A DNA stretch of 64,000 bases from UBA7803 sp034522075. GTDB taxonomy: Bacteria > Pseudomonadota > Gammaproteobacteria > Pseudomonadales > Azotimanducaceae. Position 1 is the first letter of the stretch. Each line of letters begins with the position of its first letter. Below the pieces are notes generated by a model. It ran no database searches, was not told where the DNA came from, and saw only the letters and a list, made by a program, of their open reading frames with translations. Below, one piece after another: positions 7,489 through 16,120 of the stretch. The position numbers were made by a program, and so were the translations under genes. The DNA is taken from the NCBI GenBank assembly GCA_034522075.1, contig JAXHLO010000006.1, positions 62,001-126,000 of the forward strand. The letters are read 5' to 3'.

Positions 7489-9324
7489 ATGATGCGGCAG
7501 ATGACCATCGAAATTGCCCTAGTCTTCTGCATCATCGCGGCGGCGCTGTACCTGTTTGCCAGTGAAAAGCTGCCGCTGGACATCACGGCCCTGCTGATTC
7601 TGGTGACCGTGATGGCCATCCCCATCCTGTTCCATTCACCGTGGCTGGTGGAGCGCGGCATTGATCTGCAGGCCGCTTTCCCGACCGTGCCGGAAGGGCT
7701 GTCGGGACTGTCCAGCCCGGCCACCGTCACGGTGCTGTGCATGTTCATCCTCTCGGCGGGTATCCAGCGCGCCGGGGCTGGTGCATCTGGTCGGGCAGAA
7801 AATCTTCCCCCTGGTGGGCAACTCGGAAATCCGCCAGATCCTCATCATCGCGGCCCTGGTGGGGCCGGTATCGGGGTTCATCAACAACACGGCGGCCGTG
7901 TCGCTGTCGCCATTCCGCTGGTGATCGACATGGCCCGGCGCAGCCGCATGGTGGCTTCCCGTCTGCTGCTGCCGGTGAGCTTCTTCGGCATGCTCGGCGG
8001 CACGTTGACCCTGATCGGCACCTCTACCAACATTCTCGCGTCGACGATTCTCAGCGACACACCGGAGTTCGGCCGTGAAATCGGCCTGTTCGAATTCACC
8101 CACCTGGGACTGATCGTGCTCGGCACGGGTCTGGTGTACTTCGTGACGGTGGGCCGGTGGCTGATGCCGAACAAGGATGCCGCGGCGCTGGCGGCCGATG
8201 ACGAACGGTCATTCGTCGTCGAACTCGGCGTCCCCGCGGACAGCGCCCTGATCGACTCGACCCTGGACGACGCCGGCTTCATCGAAAGCACGGGCGTGGA
8301 GGTAATAAAACTGGTCCGCGGCGGTCAGACCCGCATCAAGCGGGCCCGCGACACGGCCATCGCCGCCGACGACGTCCTCATCGTTCGCGTCTCCCTGCGG
8401 GAAATCATGGATCTGCTGAAATCCGAGCAGGTGGAAGTGCTGTCAGAGTTCGGCGAGTCGAAACAGGTTCGCGACGACGGCCACCTGGTTCCCGTGCTGT
8501 TGCGCAACCGGCAGATCTTCACCGGCCGCAGTGCCGCCATAGTGAATTTCTGGCAGCGCTATCAGGCGCGTCTGATCGGCCTGGACACCGACAGTGTCAG
8601 CAGCCGCCGGCTGGCGGACGAGAAACTGCACGTCGGCGAGGTGGCGCTGCTGCAGATATCCACGACGGCACTGGCCAAACTGCGCCGGCATCCCGATGTG
8701 GTGGTGCTGGAAGAACACGTGGACGACTTCGACCGCGGGCGCATGTGGCTGGCCGGGGGAATCGTGCTCGGCGTGGTGCTGGCAGCGGCCCTGACGCCGC
8801 TGCCCATCGTCGTCTCGGCCATTGCCGGCGTCATCGCCATGGCAGCCGGCGGCTGTCTGGAAGAGCAGGACCTCTACTCCGGGGTCTCCTGGGATGTCAT
8901 CTTTCTGCTCGCCGGCGTCATCCCGCTGGGCATCGCCATGACCAAATCCGGCGGGGCCGACTGGATCGCCGGGCTGCTCGCCATGCAGGCGGGAGGCTGG
9001 CACCCCATCGCTCTGCTCATGGCGCTGTATGCCGTGACCACGCTGCTCACCGAAGTCGTGAGCAACAACGCCTCGGTGGTGATCCTGGTGCCAGTGGCCA
9101 TCGCCATGGGTGAGACGCTGGGGCTGGCACCCTTTCCGCTGGTGCTGGCGGTCATGTTTGCAGCCTCTACCAGCTTTCTCTCGCCGGTGGGCTATCAGAC
9201 CAACACCATGATCTACGGCACCGGCGTCTACCGCTTCACCGACTTCGTGAAAGTGGGCGCACCGCTGAATACGCTGCTCATGGTTGTGACCAGCGTGGCG
9301 ATCTATCTGCTGTGGGATCTGTAG
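7489..9324 (+). CDS. SLC13/DASS-type permease with RCK-C domains, internal frameshift pair
   Basis: Inner-membrane sodium-coupled anion symporter-like protein (611 codons): an N-terminal membrane half, two TrkA-C (RCK-C) regulatory domains at about residues 240-400, and a C-terminal membrane half. The second signature reads SPVGYQTNTMIYG, and TLIGTSTNI marks the first. Between about 7770 and 7915 the frame yields nonsense (GASGRAENLPPGG). The +1 frame there reads typical family sequence (LVHLVGQKIFPLVG and GFINNTAAVS). Two opposite one-base changes therefore flank this stretch. The first lies at GGGG (about 7774). Either the read-out is wrong there or the first helical hairpin is lost. Start codon choice (7489, 7492 or 7501) is uncertain. 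A second member of the family lies at 37.8-39.5 kb. Confidence 0.85.
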   Translation: MMRQMTIEIALVFCIIAAALYLFASEKLPLDITALLILVTVMAIPILFHSPWLVERGIDLQAAFPTVPEGLSGLSSPATVTVLCMFILSAGIQRAGAGASGRAENLPPGGQLGNPPDPHHRGPGGAGIGVHQQHGGRVAVAIPLVIDMARRSRMVASRLLLPVSFFGMLGGTLTLIGTSTNILASTILSDTPEFGREIGLFEFTHLGLIVLGTGLVYFVTVGRWLMPNKDAAALAADDERSFVVELGVPADSALIDSTLDDAGFIESTGVEVIKLVRGGQTRIKRARDTAIAADDVLIVRVSLREIMDLLKSEQVEVLSEFGESKQVRDDGHLVPVLLRNRQIFTGRSAAIVNFWQRYQARLIGLDTDSVSSRRLADEKLHVGEVALLQISTTALAKLRRHPDVVVLEEHVDDFDRGRMWLAGGIVLGVVLAAALTPLPIVVSAIAGVIAMAAGGCLEEQDLYSGVSWDVIFLLAGVIPLGIAMTKSGGADWIAGLLAMQAGGWHPIALLMALYAVTTLLTEVVSNNASVVILVPVAIAMGETLGLAPFPLVLAVMFAASTSFLSPVGYQTNTMIYGTGVYRFTDFVKVGAPLNTLLMVVTSVAIYLLWDL

Positions 9325-9334
9325 GTCGCCGGCG

Positions 9335-9925
9335 TCAGACCTTGAGTGCGTCGGCCAGCCGGTCGCTGTGCCCCTCGATGTCGTAGGTCATGATCACCAG
9401 ATCGCGCAGGCGCCCGGCACGGTCTTCGACATAGTCGGCCAGCACGGCCTCAGGGACGAACCCCAGACGCCGGAAGGCGGCCTGCGCGCCGTGCTGATCG
9501 GAAGTCATGTTAGCCACCAGCTTGGCGAGACCCAGACCGCGGGCCACGTCGAAGATGTGGGCAGTGAGCACCCGGCCCAGACCTTTACCCCGGTAGGCCG
9601 GGCTCACATTGACGCGGATCTCCCCGACACGGCGGGTCCATGGCGCCGGATTACGGTGCACGGCGGCATAGCCCGCCAGCCCGGTATCGTCGCTGGCCAC
9701 CAGGGTGGTGGAATAGCCCGCCTCGATGTTGCGCAGCCATTCGTCCACCACTGCCGGCTCGGTGAGGTTCACCCGCAGGAACAGCAGATCTTCTTCCGGC
9801 AGGTTGCGGGCGAAGGCGAGCACTGCATCGCGATCGTCGCGGGTCATGGGGCGCAACTGCACCTCCGGGCCGTCCGGCAGGGTGACTTGCTTGGGGTAGG
9901 TTTCGGCCAGCAGCTCGGTGGACAT
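9335..9925 (-). CDS. GNAT-family N-acetyltransferase
   Basis: Acetyl-CoA-dependent acetyltransferase of 196 residues. The CoA pyrophosphate-binding loop is clear (SPAYRGKGLGRVL, about residue 110), and the N-terminal DGPEVQLRPMTRDDRDAVLAF matches the first strand and helix of the fold. ATG at 9925 has GGAGG five bases upstream. It converges with the SLC13 gene (10-base gap) and lies 24 bases after the wax-ester synthase gene, so it is probably in that transcript. The acetyl acceptor cannot be told; the overall form resembles the acetyltransferase domain linked to acyl-CoA synthetase-like proteins. Confidence 0.88.
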   Translation of the reverse strand: MSTELLAETYPKQVTLPDGPEVQLRPMTRDDRDAVLAFARNLPEEDLLFLRVNLTEPAVVDEWLRNIEAGYSTTLVASDDTGLAGYAAVHRNPAPWTRRVGEIRVNVSPAYRGKGLGRVLTAHIFDVARGLGLAKLVANMTSDQHGAQAAFRRLGFVPEAVLADYVEDRAGRLRDLVIMTYDIEGHSDRLADALKV

Positions 9926-9949
9926 GGTTCCTCCGGTTGAATCAGCTCG

Positions 9950-11407
9950 TCAGGATGCCAGCAGCTCGACGCGTTGCCGCGCTTCGCCAAGCAGTTCATC
10001 GAATGCCGCCTCGGCACCCTCGGCGATGGTCTCGAGGTCCGGCAGCAGCCGCGGTTCACAGATGAAGCTGAAGAACAGTTCCTTGTTGTAACTCAGGATG
10101 GTGGCACTGAAGCCCACGTTACCGGTCAGGACCAGCAGGCCGACGGTGTCGGTGACGCGATGGCCGCACAGATACTGGGGCACCTGCACGCCGGGCACAT
10201 TGGTGCAGGTGAAGTTGAAACCGATATTGGGCGGCCGCCAGCCCAGGTTGGGCAGCGCGGGCATGGGCACGCGTGCCGCCAGGGCCGTGGGGTCGAAGGG
10301 CGTGCCCACGAGCTGCGCAGGCGCCAGGGCTACCGGCCACATGGGAGACTCAGCCTGGGTCATCAGAGCCAGGGCCTGAGCTTCCTCATCGTGTTTGATG
10401 CGTTCCGTCTCGGTGCAGACCGCGTTGAGGCGCTGACGCACGTTCATGGGCCAGGCCGGCAATACTGGAAAGATGGCAGACACCTGATTGCCCAGGGCAC
10501 CGGCCTGATCTTCGGTGCGGACGCTGACCGGACACATGATGCGCAGGTACTGGCTTTCGGTCTGTTCGCCGTGACGATCCAGATAACGGGCCACGGCTTC
10601 GGACACCACGGCCAGCACCACATCATTGATGGTACCGCCCAGGGCCCGGCGGATTTCCCGGATCTCGTCGAACGGCTTCTTCAGGTAACGGACCCGACGC
10701 CTGGGACCCACCAGAGACGCGTTGAAGGGCGCGGTGATCACCGGGCGCGTGACGAACTGCCCGATCACCCGCGCAGCCCGGGCCAGCAGACGGCGCTGCC
10801 GGGCGGTGTTGGTCAGGAATTCCAGTGCCTGGCTGGGCCTGGCTTTATCCAGATTGTCGCGCACGGCCTGGGCCATCCGCTCCATGGGCCCGGGTACCGG
10901 CGGCGGATTCCAGGCCTCACCGGGCGGCGGCCGATTGCCGCCCCGGGGGTCAAAGTCATAGAGAATGGTGGTGATCTCGATGCCGGATACCCCGTCGATC
11001 ATGGCGTGATGGGTCTGCTGCAGGATCAGCGTCTTGTCCGGCACACCGCTGATGACCACGAAGCGCCACAGCGGCCGGTCGCGCGGCAGCATGGATTCGT
11101 TGAACTCCACGGCTGCGTCCATGGCGTCGTCCAGGCTGGTGCCGCTCGGCAGCGCATGTTCGACAACGTGGTTGGCCAGGTCGAAGTCCGGGTCGTCTTC
11201 CCAGGTGGGGTGAGCCAGATTGAACGGTACCTGGGCCAGTCGGCGGCGGTAGCTGGGCAGCAGATGGATGCGCTCGGCGAAATGCTCATACACCGTTGCG
11301 TAAGGCAGCTCCCCCTCCAGCACATAGATCGACGAAATGTGCATGGGCCCGCTGGCCGATTCCATATAGAGAAACGAGGCGTCGGAATCGCTCAGGCGCT
11401 GACTCAT
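9950..11407 (-). CDS. wax ester synthase/diacylglycerol acyltransferase (WS/DGAT)
   Basis: Acyl-CoA-dependent O-acyltransferase that makes wax esters and/or triacylglycerol storage lipid. The catalytic motif HHAMIDG is at residues 133-139. The family N-terminus (SDASFLYMESASGPMHI) and the C-terminal WS/DGAT domain (NVGFSATILSYNKELFF) are complete; 485 residues is normal. Storage-lipid synthesis fits the fatty-acid oxidation genes at 28.7-32.1 kb. The preceding ABC exporter genes are on the same strand but are separated by a hairpin, so this is probably its own transcript with the GNAT gene. Confidence 0.93.
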   Translation of the reverse strand: MSQRLSDSDASFLYMESASGPMHISSIYVLEGELPYATVYEHFAERIHLLPSYRRRLAQVPFNLAHPTWEDDPDFDLANHVVEHALPSGTSLDDAMDAAVEFNESMLPRDRPLWRFVVISGVPDKTLILQQTHHAMIDGVSGIEITTILYDFDPRGGNRPPPGEAWNPPPVPGPMERMAQAVRDNLDKARPSQALEFLTNTARQRRLLARAARVIGQFVTRPVITAPFNASLVGPRRRVRYLKKPFDEIREIRRALGGTINDVVLAVVSEAVARYLDRHGEQTESQYLRIMCPVSVRTEDQAGALGNQVSAIFPVLPAWPMNVRQRLNAVCTETERIKHDEEAQALALMTQAESPMWPVALAPAQLVGTPFDPTALAARVPMPALPNLGWRPPNIGFNFTCTNVPGVQVPQYLCGHRVTDTVGLLVLTGNVGFSATILSYNKELFFSFICEPRLLPDLETIAEGAEAAFDELLGEARQRVELLAS

Positions 11408-11480
11408 GGGGCACTTCCCTCCCTACAGGACCGCCTACTATGAATCCACGCCGGCGGCGAGTCCAACCGGGGATTGTGAA

Positions 11481-11499
11481 CCGCCTCCGCAGGAGGCGG
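11481..11499 (-). terminator. hairpin after ABC exporter operon
   Basis: Perfect 8-base arms CCGCCTCC (11481-11488) and GGAGGCGG (11492-11499) with a three-base loop. It lies three bases past the stop codon of the ABC permease on the minus strand. Only a short TTC follows, not a T tract, so termination may need Rho or the hairpin may protect the mRNA end. Confidence 0.65.
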
Positions 11500-11501
11500 C
11501 C

Positions 11502-12302
11502 TTACTTCAGCAGGCGCCTGCGCAGCAGGACCACGGCCAGCGGATAGAGCGCGGCGGACAGCGCCAGAACGTAGAGGCCGGCCAGGGCATGGCCCCCGTC
11601 AAGCGCACCCATGACGACGCCGCGGCCGAGGTGCACCAGGGGGGTCAGCGGCGCCGCCCAGGCCACCGGCTGCAGCCAGCCGGGCAGTACCTCGATGGGA
11701 AAGAACGCGCCGCTGAAAAAGAACAGCGGCGTCGCCACCAGGGTGAACACCAGCGACAGAGCATGCACCGTCGGCGACAGGGCGGCGAACAGCAGACCGA
11801 TGCCGCCGAACACCGTTCCCACCCCTACGGACACCAATAGCAGGGCCGGCAGCGACAGCCACGGGACCCAGCCGAACAGCGCCGCCACGGTGCCGATGGC
11901 CACCGTGGAGATGACCGCCCGGGTGACGGCGAAGGCGATTTCCGCCGCGACGATTTCCGCCACGGTAACCGGGGCGGTGAGAATGGTCTCGTAGACGCTC
12001 TGCTGAATGCGCTGAAAAGCACTCCAGGAGCATTCGAAGATGGCATGGAACATGGCCGTTCCGATGATGATCCCGGGAGTCACGAACAACGGATAGCTGC
12101 CGTAATCGGCCACCTCGCCCACCAGCCGGCCGATGCCGAGGGCTACCGCCAGCAGAACGATGACCGGCTCGACGGCGAACCAGGTGACGGCCACCCGCCA
12201 GACCCGGCCCAGGGCCAGCATGTGGCGCCACCACACTGCGGTGACCGAACGCAGGCGGAATAGCTGGGGCGGGGCCATGGTGAAATCCGGCGCAGCTTTC
12301 AT
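11502..12302 (-). CDS. ABC-2 type transporter permease (NodJ-like)
   Basis: Membrane subunit of an ABC exporter, 266 residues with six predicted helices in the ABC2 fold (for example WFAVEPVIVLLAVALGIG near residue 45 and LSLVFTLVATPLFFFSGAFFP near 165). The phrase GAFFPIEVLPGWLQPVAWAAPLTPLVHLGR is the typical family C-terminal block. It overlaps the ATPase gene by four bases (ATGA), so both make one transporter. The layout matches NodI-NodJ-like exporters of gammaproteobacteria; the substrate (a lipid, polysaccharide or drug) is unknown. Confidence 0.9.
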   Translation of the reverse strand: MKAAPDFTMAPPQLFRLRSVTAVWWRHMLALGRVWRVAVTWFAVEPVIVLLAVALGIGRLVGEVADYGSYPLFVTPGIIIGTAMFHAIFECSWSAFQRIQQSVYETILTAPVTVAEIVAAEIAFAVTRAVISTVAIGTVAALFGWVPWLSLPALLLVSVGVGTVFGGIGLLFAALSPTVHALSLVFTLVATPLFFFSGAFFPIEVLPGWLQPVAWAAPLTPLVHLGRGVVMGALDGGHALAGLYVLALSAALYPLAVVLLRRRLLK

Positions 12303-13210
12303 TCTTCCGCCAGCCCGCGCCCGGCCAGGGACAGAAACACGTCTTCCAGATTGGCCGCACGTTCCGCCACCCGGACACCGTCCATGGCTGGAAGCTCGGG
12401 TGCCCGGCCGTCGCGGCCGATGACCCGGAACAACGCACCCACCTCGCGGAAGCGCTGCCCCGCCGAGGTCAGGGCGGCACGGATGTGCGCCCGGGAGGCA
12501 CCGTCAGGGCGGATGTCGGTGGCCATGCTGCCGGCGTGCCGGTTCACCAGCTCCGGCGGCGTGCCTTCGTCCAGAACGCGGCCGGCGTACATGATGGCCA
12601 ACCGGTCGCAGAGCGTTTCCGCCTCATCCATATAGTGGGTAGACATGAGCAGAGTCACCCCGGACTGTTTCAGAGTGGCCAGTTCCTCCCACACCCGCAC
12701 CCGGCTTTCCGGGTCGAGGCCGGTGGAAGGCTCATCGAGAATGATCACCCGCGGCCGGGTCACCAGTGCCCGGGCGATGGCCAGCCGGCGGCGCATGCCG
12801 CCGGACAGTTCGGCCACCTCGTCGGCAGCGCGGGCGGTGAGGCCGAAGAATTCCAGCACCTCGCGAGCCCGGGACGAGGCCTCACGGCGCGACAGCCCGA
12901 CCAGAAAACCGAATATCTCCAGGTTCTGACTCACGGTGAGTTCGTCATCGAGCCCGTCACTCTGCGTGACCACGCCCAGGCAGGTGCGCACCGCGCGGGC
13001 ATGGCGGGCCACGTCCACCCCGGCGAGATGCAAGGTACCGGAAGTGATGGGGGACAGCCCGGCCAGCATGCGCATGGTGGTGGTCTTGCCCGCACCGTTG
13101 GGGCCGAGCAGGCCGTAGGTCTCACCGGCTTCCACGGCGAACGAGACCCCGTCCACGGCACGGACGGCGCCGAAACATTTGACCAGCTCGCGGGCCTCGA
13201 TCTCGGCCAT
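12299..13210 (-). CDS. ABC transporter ATP-binding protein (NodI-like)
   Basis: ATPase subunit of the same exporter, 303 residues. Walker A GPNGAGKT is at residues 36-43, the signature LSGGMRRRL at about 138, Walker B VIILDEPSTGLDP directly after, and the switch His in STHYMDEAE. The roughly 80-residue C-terminal extension is usual for this type. It is first gene of the pair; the region upstream on the minus strand has a TATAGT that may be a -10 element but no convincing -35. Confidence 0.93.
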   Translation of the reverse strand: MAEIEARELVKCFGAVRAVDGVSFAVEAGETYGLLGPNGAGKTTTMRMLAGLSPITSGTLHLAGVDVARHARAVRTCLGVVTQSDGLDDELTVSQNLEIFGFLVGLSRREASSRAREVLEFFGLTARAADEVAELSGGMRRRLAIARALVTRPRVIILDEPSTGLDPESRVRVWEELATLKQSGVTLLMSTHYMDEAETLCDRLAIMYAGRVLDEGTPPELVNRHAGSMATDIRPDGASRAHIRAALTSAGQRFREVGALFRVIGRDGRAPELPAMDGVRVAERAANLEDVFLSLAGRGLAEE

Positions 13211-13262
13211 CGGGCTCTCTCAGGCAACTCGGCAGATGGGCAACTATACACGCACGTGCTGC

Positions 13263-13754
13263 TCAGTTGCGCCGCTGCATGGCCTCCTGAGCGACGCTGG
13301 CCAGCAACCGCCCCTGAGCGTCGAAGATCCGGCCGTAATTCAACCCGCGGCCGTCGGCACGCGTCGATGTTCGTCGCCGGGCTCAGCCGATTTGCAGGAC
13401 ACGGTCATGACCATCAGGGTGCGGTCATTCTGCACCGCACGCACCGAGCGGGCGGCGTACAGCGGCCGTCGCGCAACCGTTCCACCTGATAGCCGATGGG
13501 CGCGGTGGGTTGACCCGCCTTGACGAAATAAGCATGCAGTGAGTGCGCCTGCTTGTCATCCGCCACCGTGGCGAATGCCGCCGCCAGGGCCTGACCCAGC
13601 AGATGGCCGCCGTAGACGCCGAACGGCCCGTAAAATCGCGGCCGGCACCCACAAAGGTATCGCGCAGCAGGCCTGCCGGTTGCACGTGCCAGGAGCTCAT
13701 CCAGCGCCGCCTCGGCCGGCCGCGGAATCCATTCAGCAGTTCGGCTTCACTCAC
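13263..13754 (-). pseudogene. acyl-CoA thioesterase II (TesB-like) remnant
   Basis: Translating the minus strand and switching frame gives family pieces in the correct order: an N-terminal SEAELLNGF, then DTFVGAGRDF, GVYGGHLLGQALAAAF, HSLHAYFVKAGQ and YQVERLRDG, then YAARSVRAVQNDRTLMVM, and the C-terminal GRIFDAQGRLLASVAQEA. At least three frame changes are needed. The sequence also jumps from about residue 110 to the last 25 residues. Roughly 120 residues covering most of the second hotdog domain and its catalytic part are missing (about 165 codons against the usual 285). The gene is therefore not functional as written. GTG at 13754 follows AGGAG and overlaps the end of the MATE gene. Confidence 0.75.
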
Positions 13755-15110
13755 TTTCTCCTGTTCGTACCTATTCCCCGTCAAGGCGGCTGCCAGTCGC
13801 CGGCGCCAGGCGCCCAGCCAGATGGAACCGGCGGTGAGGCCGCCATAGACCAGCATGCCGGCCGCCAGACAGGCATAAACGAATACCAGCCCCTGATCGA
13901 ACAGATACACGCCGAGCGCAGCACCGCCCACGCCAATGACAAAGCGCAGCACGGTGCCTGGGAAGCGAATAGGGCAACCCCAGCCCTGGAAGGCGAAGAA
14001 CGGGCCAACCACCTGCAGATAGGCGGCGCCGGCGGCCCAGGTGGCGGGATCATCGGTGAACAGATCGAGCCACAAACCGGAAAGCCCAGCAGCAGCCCAC
14101 CAGCCGGTGGCAGAGCGCCAGACCGCCGCCCAGCCAGCCGATGTGCTCGGCCCGCCTGATGTTCCGCACCGCATCGACGCCGACCATGGCGGTCATGGCA
14201 GCGCCCAGGCCGAACCTGGAATGGCGAAATTCCAGACGCGAGACGATGCCGAAGCCGGCAGCGCGGCCGCCGAAGCCGACCAGACATGGTCAGCCGATGG
14301 TAGGACCGAAAACGGCGACAGCGAGCCAGGGCGCCGACCCGGAAGTTCGGAAACCCGCGCGCGGATGGGACAGAGGCCAACCGCAGGTCGGCGCGGCCGC
14401 CGGCCAGGCGGGCGAGCAGAATGACACTGTCGACGGCGGCGACCGCCACCACCGCCAGCGCTGCGCCGCGCACACCCAGGCTCGGCAGACCGGACCGGCC
14501 AAGGATCAGGGTGCCCGCCAGCGGCACCTGCACCACTGCCCCGGCGATCGTCAGGCCAGCCGGAAGTGCGCATGTTGCCCATGCCGCGGAACACGGCGCT
14601 CAGCAGCGCGGCCAGCCACAGGACCGCCGAGGCGCCGAAGACGATCACCGCATACTCTGCGGCCGCCGCCGCCACCGCCTCGCCCGGCCCCAGCGCGTCG
14701 ACCAGCTGCCGGCCGATTCCCAGATACAGCAGACAGAAGCCCGCTCCGGCACAGACGGCAATCACCACGGCATGCCAGATCAACGTCTCCGCCCGGACCC
14801 GGTCCGCCGCGCCCATGGCCCGCGCCACCGCGCTCGAAACCGCGCCGCCGATGGCGCCGTTGGCCAGCATCTGCATGAGCATGAGCCCGGGAAACATCAG
14901 TGCCAGCGCTGCCAGGGGCACGGTGCCGAGCTGTCCGACGAAGGCCACCTCGGCCATGCCGACGGCGGCCTGCACCAGAAATGCCATGGCATTGGGGCTG
15001 GCCATGCGCAACAACAGCGGCAACGGCGGCGCCTCGAGCATCTGCACGGTCAGCGCCGAGGGCTGCGCGGCCACAGAAGGTGTATATGCACCCTTTTGTC
15101 CGGAAGCCAT
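13751..15110 (-). pseudogene. MATE-family efflux pump, frame disrupted
   Basis: Multidrug/toxin-extrusion type pump of normal total length (about 450 codons). One frame reads well from 15110 to about 14556 (MASPNAMAFLVQAAVGMAEV, then YAVIVFGASAVLW and FRGMGNMRTSG). A second reads VQVPLAGTLIL onward. A third gives LVGFGGRAAGFGIVSRLEF and FGLGAAMTAMVGVDAVRN. A fourth change restores WLDLFTDDPATWAAGAAYLQ to the end. At least four single-base frame changes lie within 800 bases. Either this stretch is badly determined or the gene is decaying. ATG at 15110 follows GAGG and abuts the MarR stop codon. An operator-like palindrome lies at 15079-15092. Confidence 0.8.
15079..15092. promoter_or_regulatory. 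operator-like imperfect palindrome at start of MATE gene
   Basis: GGTGTATATGCACC, a near-perfect 14-base inverted repeat with one mismatched pair, lies within codons 7-11 of the MATE gene. Its core differs by one base from the perfect palindrome in front of the MarR gene (15567-15580). It may be a second binding site for the same regulator. Confidence 0.45.
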
Positions 15111-15113
15111 CAC

Positions 15114-15560
15114 TTACCTCGTCAGCCGGCGCAGGTCGCGCAGAGTCGCTTCCAGCTCCGCCCAGGCGTCGGCGCCGAACCGTTCGAGCAGCCGCGCCTG
15201 GGCCCGCCGCCAGCATTGGCGTGCCTCTTCGAGCCTGCCGCGGCCGCTGTCGGTGATAGCGATCAGCTTGACCCGGGCATCGCCCGGTTGGGCCGTGCGC
15301 GCCACCAGACCGGCCTGCTCCAGCGGCCGCAGATTGCGGGTCAGGGTGGTGCGTTCCATGTAAAGACGCCGGGCGAGCTCCGAGACCGCCACGGGACCAC
15401 CCCGGGCGAGATGTTCCAGCACGGCGAACTGTGAACGCGCCAGGCCGGCCGGACGCATCTCTTCGGCATACACACGGCTCACCGCCCGCGCCGTCTTGTG
15501 CAGGTTGTTGCTGATGCAATGGACTGGATCGAGTTGTGAGCTCACGGTGCGGCCATTCAT
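15114..15560 (-). CDS. MarR-family transcriptional regulator
   Basis: Dimeric winged-helix repressor, 148 residues. The recognition region reads LARSQFAVLEHLARGG, then VSELARRLYMERTTLTRNLRPLEQ, with the wing Asp-Ala-Arg in PGDARVKL. It is directly followed by the MATE pump gene, the classic arrangement for a MarR protein that controls an efflux pump and itself. A perfect palindrome, CGTGTATATACACG, ends six bases before the ATG, consistent with self-repression. No ribosome site is visible before this ATG. Confidence 0.92.
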   Translation of the reverse strand: MNGRTVSSQLDPVHCISNNLHKTARAVSRVYAEEMRPAGLARSQFAVLEHLARGGPVAVSELARRLYMERTTLTRNLRPLEQAGLVARTAQPGDARVKLIAITDSGRGRLEEARQCWRRAQARLLERFGADAWAELEATLRDLRRLTR

Positions 15561-15566
15561 GATTTA

Positions 15567-15580
15567 CGTGTATATACACG
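15567..15580. promoter_or_regulatory. perfect palindromic operator upstream of marR-like gene
   Basis: CGTGTATATACACG is a perfect 14-base palindrome positioned where it would overlap the promoter or transcript start of the MarR-type gene. MarR proteins usually bind 15-20 base palindromes of this kind in their own promoters. Assignment to this regulator is inferred from position. Confidence 0.7.
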
Positions 15581-15616
15581 CTAATGCAACCGCCACCACC
15601 GGTCAAGGCTGCGGCT

Positions 15617-16120
15617 TCAGTAAGGACGGCGGCGGATGCCCAGGCGATACATCAGCGGCGACAGCAGCAGCTGACCCAGGGCGAACAGCGTCACCACAAC
15701 CACCACCAGCAGCGCATTCAGTGGCAGCAGGGCATAGCAGGCCAGCAGCGGAAACAGCGCCTCGGGAAGCTGATCCAGGCCCACGGCCTGACCGCTCGAT
15801 TCGATGCCCAGACGCCGCTTGAGAAAACTCGAACAGAGGTCGCCGATCATGGAGGCAGTCCCGAACAGCAGGCCCACCGGCCAGCCCAGGCCCAGCAGGG
15901 CGGCAACCGCGGCGGTGGCCAGCACGCTGGCGACAAGGCCGCGGATGGTCTTACTGGGGCCCAGCAGCGACCGGCCGTCCCAGGCCTGCAGACCGCCATC
16001 CAGCGGCCAGTCGGCGCGCCGGCCGAGCAGCCGGGTGACCAGCACGGGTACCCCGTTGGCCACGATCAGCAACGTCAGCAGTTGGGCGGCCAGCAGCAGC
16101 GCGGCGTTCATGGGCTGCAT
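15617..16120 (-). CDS. CDP-archaeol synthase-like membrane protein (CarS/DUF46 family)
   Basis: Integral membrane protein of 167 residues with about four helices. It carries family motifs of CDP-archaeol synthase: DGRSLLGPSKTIRG (about residue 45) and GDLCSSFLKRRLGI followed by GLDQLPEAL (about 100-125). In archaea this enzyme activates archaetidic acid with CTP. Bacterial relatives exist and are thought to be CDP-alcohol/lipid nucleotidyltransferases of unknown substrate, related to CdsA. Either ATG at 16120 or 16111 could be used; neither has a clear ribosome site. It is a single gene between the MarR operon and the divergent VOC gene. Confidence 0.78.
   Translation of the reverse strand: MQPMNAALLLAAQLLTLLIVANGVPVLVTRLLGRRADWPLDGGLQAWDGRSLLGPSKTIRGLVASVLATAAVAALLGLGWPVGLLFGTASMIGDLCSSFLKRRLGIESSGQAVGLDQLPEALFPLLACYALLPLNALLVVVVVTLFALGQLLLSPLMYRLGIRRRPY

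Noticed and set aside
7221..7748. N-terminal extension of the lipoprotein frame up to 7748
   Set aside because: It would bury the lipoprotein signal peptide 176 residues inside the protein and overlap the start of the SLC13 gene; ATG 7220 fits far better.
11502..13210. True nodulation genes nodI and nodJ
   Set aside because: The similarity is to the general NodI/NodJ-like exporter type that is common in gammaproteobacteria; no nod or sym genes are present.
13751..15110. Several small separate genes between 13.7 and 15.1 kb
   Set aside because: Pieces in different frames join into one MATE protein in the right order and total length, so they are fragments of one gene.
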